Source of the DNA: Comamonadaceae bacterium CG2_30_57_122
Lineage (GTDB): Bacteria > Pseudomonadota > Gammaproteobacteria > Burkholderiales > Burkholderiaceae_C
Assembly (NCBI GenBank): GCA_001871515.1
Contig: MNXW01000184.1
Location: 10,180 to 44,959, forward strand
Direction: 5' to 3'
Length of the DNA stretch: 34,780 bases
Each line of letters opens with the position of its first letter. The stretch's first letter is position 1. Below, piece after piece: positions 20,701 to 27,811 of the stretch. A model generated the notes under the pieces. That model searched no databases. It was not told where the DNA came from and worked only from the letters and a program-made list of their open reading frames with translations. Made by a program: the position numbers and the translations under genes.

Positions 20701-21854
20701 AGGCCAGCCAAAAGCAATTGAAAAACCTACGTTTGCTGATAGTTGCCGCCCTGAACCACCTGGATCAACAGAGCCAACTCACCTTGATTGCCAAAAAACT
20801 CAATACCAAGGGCATGGATGTGGCACAACAAGCATATTGGCTGGCTGCGGGCAGTTTGCTGGAACCCGATCTGTACCTTGACCGCTTACAGCAATTCGCC
20901 CATAAAACCCAGGCACGCGCCAGCCAGGTTTTCGCGCTGGTTCACGAGCTCAAAGGCACTGTTTTGACCACCGAACTCCCTGCCAAGACACAAACTTTCT
21001 TAGTTGGTTTATTAGGCCCTCGATGCAGTCGCAAAGAGCCCAGTACTGGGGTGTTTACCGTCACAGCAGAAATGGAAATGGGTGATTACGTGGCGGGTTT
21101 GATTTCAAACTTGTCGAACAACCCGGACGAAGCGGCCACACAAGCGCTGACTGACCTCCAGCAACGCCCTGACATGAAGCAATGGCATGACGCACTTAGT
21201 CGCGCCCTGTACGACCAACGCATCGCACGGCGCAAGGCGCTGTTCAAACCAGCCACGGTGAGGCAGGTATGCGCCACACTGGCCAATCTGCAGCCGGCCA
21301 ACGCGGCTGACTTGTGGGCGTTGACCGTCGCTCATCTGACTCACCTCATTCGCCAGATTCGCAACAGTGACAAAGACATCTACGACCAGTATTGGGACGG
21401 TGACACGCCAAAGTCTGAGGAGCGCTGCCGCAACGCCTTGTTGACGGCTCTCGAACCTCGCCTTTCACCCTTGGCGATTACTGCCATACCTGAGCGCCAG
21501 CTTGCTGACAAAAAACGGGCTGATATTGGCCTTGCCTCCGGGTTGATCCACATTCCGCTGGAAGCCAAGGGTGAGTGGAATCGCGACCTGTGGAAAGCCA
21601 TTGACAAGCAGCTGGTTGCCCAATACTGCAGAGAGCCAGCGTGTGGCGGGTACGGCATCTACCTGGTCTTCTGGTTCACCGGCGATATGAAAGCAGGAGC
21701 CACAGACGGCGGCAGTCCACCCAAAACGCCACAAGAGCTTCAGCAGCGCTTGGCAGCCACCGTACCGGACGCGCTAAAAAACAAAATTGCCGTTCTGGTG
21801 GTTGATTGCTCAAAACCGTCATCGACCAATTTCACAAAAGAAATCAGCCTCTAG
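17751..21854 (+). CDS. STAND/NACHT-like ATPase with long helical-rich middle region and C-terminal PD-(D/E)XK nuclease-like motif (1367 aa)
   Basis: Walker A LLADPGAGKSDVF, NACHT-type Walker B PLFIDALDEITSG, sensor-like FRISCREADW, post-NACHT motif FWPVHRTVAEYLGAHYLA. C-terminus RADIGLASGLIHIPLEAKGEWNRDLWKAIDKQLVAQY..GYGIYLVFWF gives D-x13-ExK...Q. ATG overlaps the upstream stop (ATGA). Confidence 0.8.
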   Translation: MNTRFSRDQDRLPLERKARARKKEDRLGKSHPLNHYRDVRAWVLLADPGAGKSDVFATLAFSEGGIYVSARDFVDLDLPANWQEPLFIDALDEITSGHASGATPLSLIRQKLQRLGTPKFRISCREADWRGNADGDALKRLAGDDNFAELHLTLLSHRQSVALIAHWQTCPEAQAEAFMQEAQKRDLEDLLDNPQTLRLLVKAVAAQGGDWPTSKTKTYEMACAQLVREHNDEHLANNRDSTPPDDQTLLAAGYLCAVMLLSGSAAIAWQRQGQPPASVVILPELHSTAPAPDLPTCRVALHTRLFRGNGTGDFWPVHRTVAEYLGAHYLAARINAGLPASRVLALMLGEDGGLVPELRGLHAWLAAVASTDLRRELIAQDPLGVVLNGDVRNFSRAQKLQLLNALRDEATRYTYFRHQSWGSHPFGALATTDMEDDFKVLLASADRSPPHMAVLDCTLNALTHGLPMPALAPALEQIVRDKTYWTDLRPDALNVLVIYAQVENDASTLTHLLASVYTNVVEDPEDELLGTLLQALYPDQISPNRVWQYFCEPKAKNLRGVYWQFWHELPKQAASQNEIAVLLDSLVGIGYQLKNEYDHLGSADIVGELLVYGVRQHGAQIETKRLYGWLSLGLGPHEHCPLSAAFKSALKEWLSDQPSRYKALFEHGLQLQTAESDNAYRNLWRVRARLYGAAEPADAASWYLSLANASSKDALRQQLVTESFQLTRQEESADKALQLIEQWVANYPLDNAWAEDFLHCPYPPEESEQAYIDSEIDHKKDKDEQNRQRINFFRKTLPNFEHGPAHQGALAEVANAYLNFFRQSQQETPDTRLLELLNQNKEWVHLALRGLRQCLLRDDLPTAADILKVHAENRRYTLASPCLAAIELRYTKNAATAFDLPTNTLETVASFHLTNNFYETPVWFKQLLTQRPEVLIKVMAPLISQQIAAKSEHIEGLYSLARNPDYATVAKQLVPQLIADFPIKASQKQLKNLRLLIVAALNHLDQQSQLTLIAKKLNTKGMDVAQQAYWLAAGSLLEPDLYLDRLQQFAHKTQARASQVFALVHELKGTVLTTELPAKTQTFLVGLLGPRCSRKEPSTGVFTVTAEMEMGDYVAGLISNLSNNPDEAATQALTDLQQRPDMKQWHDALSRALYDQRIARRKALFKPATVRQVCATLANLQPANAADLWALTVAHLTHLIRQIRNSDKDIYDQYWDGDTPKSEERCRNALLTALEPRLSPLAITAIPERQLADKKRADIGLASGLIHIPLEAKGEWNRDLWKAIDKQLVAQYCREPACGGYGIYLVFWFTGDMKAGATDGGSPPKTPQELQQRLAATVPDALKNKIAVLVVDCSKPSSTNFTKEISL

Positions 21855-21897
21855 CCCTTATTTAACCTGAGTAAGCAGCTTCTTTTTTAATAGCAAC
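21846..21897 (-). repeat. Short dispersed repeat between and within convergent gene 3' ends (copy d)
   Basis: Reverse complement ttgctattaaaaaagaagctgcttactcaggttaaataagggctagaggctgattt; includes AAGGGCTAGAGGC. Confidence 0.8.
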
Positions 21898-22872
21898 AGG
21901 CAAACTGGCACGCACGCCAAACAAAATCCCCAGCGTCACCAGCACCAGCCCGGCAGCCAGATTCCAGCGCAACGGCTCGCCCAGCAGCGCTACCGCCCCC
22001 AGGGCTGACAAACCCGGCACCAGCGCGGTGATCATGGTCGAACGCACCGGGCCATAGTGGCGAATCATCTGGGTAAAAGTAATGCCCGACACCACCACCG
22101 AGCCCCAGCCCTGAAATGCAGCCTGAAACAGCAGGTCGCGCCACGGTGCAGTAAACACATGGCCTTTCACCACACCGGTGAGCACCAGCACGCTGTAGCC
22201 GGGCAGATACACCACACAAGCCAGTGTGGTGATGGCAATGGTGGCACGCACCGCGTCCAGGCTGTGATGGCGCGCCAGCACGCTGTAGCTGGCCCAGCAC
22301 ATGGCCGCCAGCATGAACAACACGTCGCCCAACCAGACCTGGCCGCCGTCAAAAGCCCGCAGCAGGCTCAAGCCGCCCACCAACAGGTCACCCAGCACAA
22401 TCAGACCCAAGCCCATGAGCCGTGTCGGCGTGAGGCGCTCGCCTAACAACCACGCGGCCAGCAGCGCCGTCCACAACGGCAGACTCCCCGGCAACAACAC
22501 CGATGCGTGCAGCGCAGGTGCGTAGGCAAACCCGCTGTAAACCAGCAGGGCATACAGCAAGCCACCAAAAAAACCAGTTTTGACCGTGATCCCCGCCGCC
22601 AAAGGTGACACGCCCAACCAGGACGCGCCAACGCCGCCTTGGGCACGATCCCGCCACACCAGGTAAGCACCCCACGGCAGCAGGATCACACCCGCGCCAA
22701 GAATGCGGCAAAACGCAATGTCAAACGGGGTCAACACCCCGCCACGCGCCGGGTCGTTGGAGGCACGGGCGATCAGGATGAATGAGGTCCAGATCAGCAC
22801 CGTAACCACGGCCGCAGCCCAGCCCAGGCTGCGCGGGGAAAAACGATGCAATTTATGAGCGGACATAGGCAT
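21862..22872 (-). CDS. EamA/DMT-superfamily transporter
   Basis: About 10 TM segments; two EamA repeats (WAAAVVTVLIWTSFILIARAS.. and LGDVLFMLAAMCWASYSVLARHH). ORF opens further 5'; ATG at 22872 or 22866 is likely. Confidence 0.88.
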   Translation of the reverse strand: MPMSAHKLHRFSPRSLGWAAAVVTVLIWTSFILIARASNDPARGGVLTPFDIAFCRILGAGVILLPWGAYLVWRDRAQGGVGASWLGVSPLAAGITVKTGFFGGLLYALLVYSGFAYAPALHASVLLPGSLPLWTALLAAWLLGERLTPTRLMGLGLIVLGDLLVGGLSLLRAFDGGQVWLGDVLFMLAAMCWASYSVLARHHSLDAVRATIAITTLACVVYLPGYSVLVLTGVVKGHVFTAPWRDLLFQAAFQGWGSVVVSGITFTQMIRHYGPVRSTMITALVPGLSALGAVALLGEPLRWNLAAGLVLVTLGILFGVRASLPVAIKKEAAYSG

Positions 22873-22939
22873 GGCGCGATTATCCGTGCGCCGCCCATCG
22901 CTTGGCATCGCGATGCGCCGTAGCGCCCATAATTCAAGC

Positions 22940-24400
22940 ATGACCACCACCACTTTCAAACGCTTGTCCACCCTGGTGTTGCTGTGCACCGCCACATGGG
23001 TCAGTGCCGCGACACCTGCCCAGGTTCAAGTTTTACCCACTGAAGTCAGCGCCGCCCTGACCCGTGCCCATGTGCCTGCCCAGGCCTTGTCCGTCTGGGT
23101 GCAAGCCGCCGATGTCCAAGCCCCGGCTCGCCTGAGCCACCGTGCAGATGCCCCCATGAACCCGGCCTCGGTGATGAAGTTGGTGACCACTTACGCAGCC
23201 CTGGATGTGCTCGGCCCAGCGTTTGTCTGGCACACCCCAGTGTGGCTCGATGGCCCGGTGGAAAACGGTGTGCTCAAGGGCAACCTGGTGATTCAGGGCC
23301 AGGGCGACCCCAAGCTGGTGCAAGAGCGCCTGTGGCTGCTGCTGCGCCGGGTGCAGGGCTTGGGCGTGCAGCGCATTGCCGGCCACATCGTGCTCGACCG
23401 CCAGGCGTTTGCTGTGCCCGCCAGCGACCCCGGTGACTTTGATGGTGAGCCGCTGCGCCCCTACAACGCCGCGCCCGATGCCCTGCTGCTCAACTTCAAA
23501 TCCATCCTGCTGACCTTCACCCCAGATGCCACAGCAGGCATCGCCCGGGTGCAAATGGACCCGCCTCTGGCCGGGGTGCAGTGGCCCACGCAGATACCGC
23601 TGTCAAGCACCCCGTGTGGCAACTACCGCGCCGCGCTGGGGGCTGATTTTGCCGACCCGCAACACATCCGGCTGGCGGGCAGCTATCCGGCGGCGTGTGG
23701 TGAAAAAGTCTGGCCGGTGGCCTACGCCGACCCCGCCAGTTACAACGCCCGCGCCCTCGAAGGCCTGTGGCGCAGCATGGGTGGCCAGTTAGACGGCAAG
23801 GTGGTGGACGGCACAGCACCCGCCACTGCGCCCAGTTTCGAGATGCTGTCGCCCACGCTGATGGAGTTGGTGCGCGACATCAACAAGTTCAGCAACAACG
23901 TGATGGCGCAGCAACTGTTTTTGACGCTTGGCCGACCCGATGCCCCGCCCAACCAGGCTCAGCCAGCCAGCACGGGAGCAGCCACACCCGCAACATCCCG
24001 CGCCGCGCTGCACCAGTGGTGGCAGCGCCGCATCAGCGCCAGCAACGTGCCCGCCATCGACAACGGCTCGGGCTTGTCACGCCAGACCCGCATCAGCGCC
24101 GCGCAATTGGGGCTGCTGCTGCAAACCGCCTACGCCTCACCATGGATGCCAGAGCTGATGTCTTCGCTGCCGATTGTGGGGGTGGACGGCACGCTCAAGC
24201 GCAGCCAGGCGGGCGTGGGCAGTGCGCACCTGAAAACCGGCAGCCTGCGCGAGGTCACGGCCCTGGCCGGCTATGTGCACGCCGCCAGTGGCAAGCGCTA
24301 TGTGCTGGTGGCCATCGTCAATCACCCCAACGCCGCAGCAGCACGGCCTGCATTGGATGCGCTGGTGAACTGGGTGGTAAGAGACAATCTGCAACATTGA
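22940..24400 (+). CDS. dacB: D-alanyl-D-alanine carboxypeptidase/endopeptidase (PBP4, DacB)
   Basis: Signal peptide; SxxK in MNPASVMKLVTTYAALDVLG; SxN in FSNNVMAQQLFL; KTG in HLKTGSLREVTALAGYV. Confidence 0.93.
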   Translation: MTTTTFKRLSTLVLLCTATWVSAATPAQVQVLPTEVSAALTRAHVPAQALSVWVQAADVQAPARLSHRADAPMNPASVMKLVTTYAALDVLGPAFVWHTPVWLDGPVENGVLKGNLVIQGQGDPKLVQERLWLLLRRVQGLGVQRIAGHIVLDRQAFAVPASDPGDFDGEPLRPYNAAPDALLLNFKSILLTFTPDATAGIARVQMDPPLAGVQWPTQIPLSSTPCGNYRAALGADFADPQHIRLAGSYPAACGEKVWPVAYADPASYNARALEGLWRSMGGQLDGKVVDGTAPATAPSFEMLSPTLMELVRDINKFSNNVMAQQLFLTLGRPDAPPNQAQPASTGAATPATSRAALHQWWQRRISASNVPAIDNGSGLSRQTRISAAQLGLLLQTAYASPWMPELMSSLPIVGVDGTLKRSQAGVGSAHLKTGSLREVTALAGYVHAASGKRYVLVAIVNHPNAAAARPALDALVNWVVRDNLQH

Positions 24401-24437
24401 TGCCAAAGTTGCACACCGTCCATTTTTATTGCCCACC

Positions 24438-24692
24438 ATGACCCTCACCGACCTGATTGGTACCCTGGCTGCCGTGCTCACCACCATCAGCTTTTTGCCC
24501 CAAGCCCTGCACACCTTTCGCACCAAAGATGTCCGAGGCATTTCGCTGGGCATGTACAGCGTTTTTACCGTGGGCGTTGCCATGTGGCTGGTCTACGGCC
24601 TGCTGCTGAATGCCTGGCCGGTGGTGATTGCTAACTGCGTCACGCTGGCGCTGGCCAGTGCCATTTTGGCGATGAAGCTGCGCTACAAGTGA
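24438..24692 (+). CDS. SemiSWEET / PQ-loop family transporter
   Basis: MTLTDLIGTLAAVLTTISFLPQALHTFRTKDVRGISLGMYSVFTVGVAMWLVYGLLLNAWPVVIANCVTLALASAILAMKLRYK: three TMs and a PQ motif. Confidence 0.92.
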   Translation: MTLTDLIGTLAAVLTTISFLPQALHTFRTKDVRGISLGMYSVFTVGVAMWLVYGLLLNAWPVVIANCVTLALASAILAMKLRYK

Positions 24693-24806
24693 GCTGACTC
24701 TATAGCTGACGCGGGTTTACCCCACTCATCATTTGCGGTTAAAAACGTTAGCATTGATCTGCGAAAAATAGTACGGTCGTTCTTTTTAACTTTTTGGAGA
24801 TACTCG

Positions 24807-26348
24807 ATGAGGCAATTTAAATTATTGGGCGCAGCTTTGGTGGCTCCACTGTGGTTAGCAGCATGTGGTGGTGGTGGAGGTGACACATTTGGCACTCAGG
24901 TCGCCGCTCCGGCACGCGGGCAATTGATGCAAAGCCCACCCGCAATCATTACCTCGCTGACACCCACTGGTTTTACGGCTTCCCTGAACGCCAGTCCGAC
25001 TGGGCAAGGTCTGCTGCAACTGACCGGCACACCGGTTTGTGGCGTCGATGTCCAATACATCAAGTATGGCACCGTGGGTGGCAAGAATGAAGCCACAGAT
25101 GCCTCTGGCGTGCTGATGGTGCCTACCGGCACCGCCCCCCAATGCAGCGGAGCGCGGCCGATTGTGGTGTATGCCCACGGCACCAACATTACCAAACGCT
25201 ACAACCTGGCAGAAATTGCAGACAGCACCAATCCGGCCAACTCGGAGTCGGTATTGCTGGCGGCCATGTATGCGGCTCAAGGCTATATTGTGGTTGCGCC
25301 CAACTATGCAGGGTATGACAGCTCGTCCCTGAGCTACCACCCCTACGTCAATGCAGATCAGCAGTCCAAGGACATGATCGATGCCCTGGCCGCTGCCAAA
25401 TCTGCGCTGCCTGCAGGCAAAGCCAGCGCCAAGCTGTTTGTCACCGGGTATTCGCAAGGTGGCTTTGTCGCAATGGCAACGCAACGTGCCCTGCAGTTAG
25501 CTGGCACACCGGTCACCGCCTCGGCTCCCTTGTCTGGTCCTTATGCCATGGCCGCCTATCTGGATGCCATTTTCTATGGCAACGTGGCGCTGGGTTCAAC
25601 GGCTTTTGCGCCGCTGACCACCAACAGCTACCAGCAAGCTTATGGCAACATTTACACCACACCTGCAGACTTTTACGAAACCACTTTTGCCACTGGCATC
25701 GAGTCATTAGTGCCCGGGAACTTTGATTTCACGACCGTGTTCAGCAACGGCAAATTGCCGCAAACAGCTTTGTTTAGCAGCACGCCGCCCGCTCCACCTT
25801 TCGCGGGCATCACGCCACCCACAGGTACCGGTGCCACGGATGCGCTCTTTGCGCTCGGGTTTGGAACAAATAACCTGATCAACAACGCAACCCGCCTTGC
25901 CTATTTGTCGGATGCCATTGCCCACCCGGACGGTGCCGTCCCAAGCCCGACAGCGCTGCCTCTGCCTGCCGCGGCTCCAACAAACACGATTCGCATCGCT
26001 GCCAAACTCAACGACTTGCGTGCTGGCTGGACTGGACCGACCACGCCGACGTTGCTGTGTGGTGGTAACGCAGACCCCACGGTTTTCTTCCAAGTCAATA
26101 CCGCATTGATGGCCGGTATCTGGTCTGCCAAAGTAGCTTCGCGTTTGGTGACCGTGCTGGATGTGGACTCTGCTCCTGGCACACCTGGACCGACCAATCC
26201 ATTTTTTGCTGCCAAGGCAGGTTTTGCACAGCAAAAAGCCGCGCTCTTCGCCTCTGCCGGTGCCAATGCGGTGGTGCAAAGTTACCACGGCAGTCTGGTT
26301 CCACCCTTCTGCAATGCAGCTGCGCGCGGTTTCTTTAGTCAGTTTTGA
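24807..26348 (+). CDS. Secreted lipoprotein alpha/beta hydrolase (lipase-like)
   Basis: Lipobox LWLAAC followed by GGGGGD; PIVVYAHGTN; nucleophile elbow GYSQGGF; PNYAGYDSS; about 500 aa. Confidence 0.85.
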   Translation: MRQFKLLGAALVAPLWLAACGGGGGDTFGTQVAAPARGQLMQSPPAIITSLTPTGFTASLNASPTGQGLLQLTGTPVCGVDVQYIKYGTVGGKNEATDASGVLMVPTGTAPQCSGARPIVVYAHGTNITKRYNLAEIADSTNPANSESVLLAAMYAAQGYIVVAPNYAGYDSSSLSYHPYVNADQQSKDMIDALAAAKSALPAGKASAKLFVTGYSQGGFVAMATQRALQLAGTPVTASAPLSGPYAMAAYLDAIFYGNVALGSTAFAPLTTNSYQQAYGNIYTTPADFYETTFATGIESLVPGNFDFTTVFSNGKLPQTALFSSTPPAPPFAGITPPTGTGATDALFALGFGTNNLINNATRLAYLSDAIAHPDGAVPSPTALPLPAAAPTNTIRIAAKLNDLRAGWTGPTTPTLLCGGNADPTVFFQVNTALMAGIWSAKVASRLVTVLDVDSAPGTPGPTNPFFAAKAGFAQQKAALFASAGANAVVQSYHGSLVPPFCNAAARGFFSQF

Positions 26349-26394
26349 TTTTCTAGCCCACTCATCTTTTCATCATTTTGAATAAGGACACCCA

Positions 26395-27672
26395 ATGAAC
26401 GCCCCCTATTCCATGAAACTGCTCCCGGCGCTGATTCTCAGCTTGCTGGCTGGTAACGCAGCAGCATCAGCTTTTCAGTTGCTTGAACAAACTGGCAGCG
26501 GCTTGGGCAATGCCTACGCCGGCTCAGCCGCTGTGGCCGAAAACGCCAGTACCATTTTTTACAACCCAGCCGGCATGACGCAGCTGAAAGAACATGAATT
26601 CTCAACTGGCGGTGTATTGGTGGCCGCCAGCTTCAAGTTCAACGACACAGGCTCAAATGTCGGCTTTTTGACAGGCACAGGCTCTGGGGGCAATGCGGGT
26701 GTCTTAGGATTCCTGCCAAATGCTTACATGTCGTGGGCGCTCAACAAAGATTTGTATGTAGGGCTTGGGTTTGGCGCGCCGTTTGGCTTGAAAACCAAGT
26801 ACGACAACCCCTGGGTTGGCGCGGCACAGGCCATCTCTTTTGATGTCAAAACCTACAACATCAACCCCTCGGTGGCGTACAGGGTCAACGATAGCGTGTC
26901 GGTGGGTGCGGGCTTGAACTGGCAACGGCTGACCGCCGAATACAAAAGACAGGTTGCTGTCGTCAGCGCAGTAACCGCGGTTTCGCCCCTGGTTCTTGAC
27001 CTTCAGGATGAAGCGTTAGGATGGAATGTTGGGGCGCTCTTCACGCTTACACCTGCTACCAAAGTGGGGGTGTCGTACCGGTCAGCGATTAAATATAAAC
27101 TCACCGGTGATATTGGCATCACAGGACCTAGTGCAGCACTTAATGCTTCACGTTCCAGCGATGCAAAAGCAAGTCTGAAGTTACCTGACACGTTTATTCT
27201 GAGCGGTACGCATCAACTGTCCGACAAGGTGCAACTGTTGGGCGACATTTCCTGGACGGGATGGAGCACCATTCCCAAACTTGACGTGTTAAGAACATCA
27301 GGCCCGTTCTCAGGTCAAATTGCCCAGACGCTTGACACCGCATTTCATGACTCCGTTCGAGTGGCAATCGGTGCCAATTACCAGTATCTTGGCGACTTGA
27401 AGTTGAAATTTGGCATCGCGCACGACCAGACACCGGTCAGGAGTGCCGCAACACGGCTGGTGTCCTTGCCAGACAAAAACCGCATCTGGTTGTCGACTGG
27501 TGCGCAGTGGGAAATCAACAATGACAGCGTTTTGGACTTTGGCGTCACTTACTTGCTGCTGAAAAAATCGAAAATTGACAACGACCAACTCGCTGATGGG
27601 CGTGGTCGGGTGACTGGCAATTTTCAAGCCAATGCCTGGTTGTTTGGTGTGCAGTATTCACGCTCTTTCTAA
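26395..27672 (+). CDS. FadL/TodX-family outer membrane transport protein
   Basis: Signal peptide, then SAFQLLEQTGSGLGNAYAGSAAVAENASTIFYNPAGMTQL, the FadL N-terminal hatch signature (NPAG); C-terminal aromatic residue (..QYSRSF). Confidence 0.95.
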   Translation: MNAPYSMKLLPALILSLLAGNAAASAFQLLEQTGSGLGNAYAGSAAVAENASTIFYNPAGMTQLKEHEFSTGGVLVAASFKFNDTGSNVGFLTGTGSGGNAGVLGFLPNAYMSWALNKDLYVGLGFGAPFGLKTKYDNPWVGAAQAISFDVKTYNINPSVAYRVNDSVSVGAGLNWQRLTAEYKRQVAVVSAVTAVSPLVLDLQDEALGWNVGALFTLTPATKVGVSYRSAIKYKLTGDIGITGPSAALNASRSSDAKASLKLPDTFILSGTHQLSDKVQLLGDISWTGWSTIPKLDVLRTSGPFSGQIAQTLDTAFHDSVRVAIGANYQYLGDLKLKFGIAHDQTPVRSAATRLVSLPDKNRIWLSTGAQWEINNDSVLDFGVTYLLLKKSKIDNDQLADGRGRVTGNFQANAWLFGVQYSRSF

Positions 27673-27684
27673 TCCAAGCCGCAT

Positions 27685-27713
27685 CAAAAAAAGCCCCACT
27701 TGGGGCTTTTTTT
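27685..27713 (+). terminator. Rho-independent terminator (bidirectional-looking)
   Basis: aaaaaaaGCCCCacttGGGGCttttttt just after the fadL-like stop codon. Confidence 0.92.
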
Positions 27714-27811
27714 ACGCCGGTTGAGTCAAAAACTTCACCCGGCTCATGCTGCTTTGCAATGCCGCAATGCACACAAACATGCCGGGCAAAGTGCTCGCCA
27801 TGGCGTTGGTT

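Noticed and set aside
27712-27801. 30-aa minus ORF tail MASTLPGMFVCIAALQSSMSRVKFLTQPA between the terminator and sua5
   Set aside because: Too short, no ribosome binding site or family recognised.
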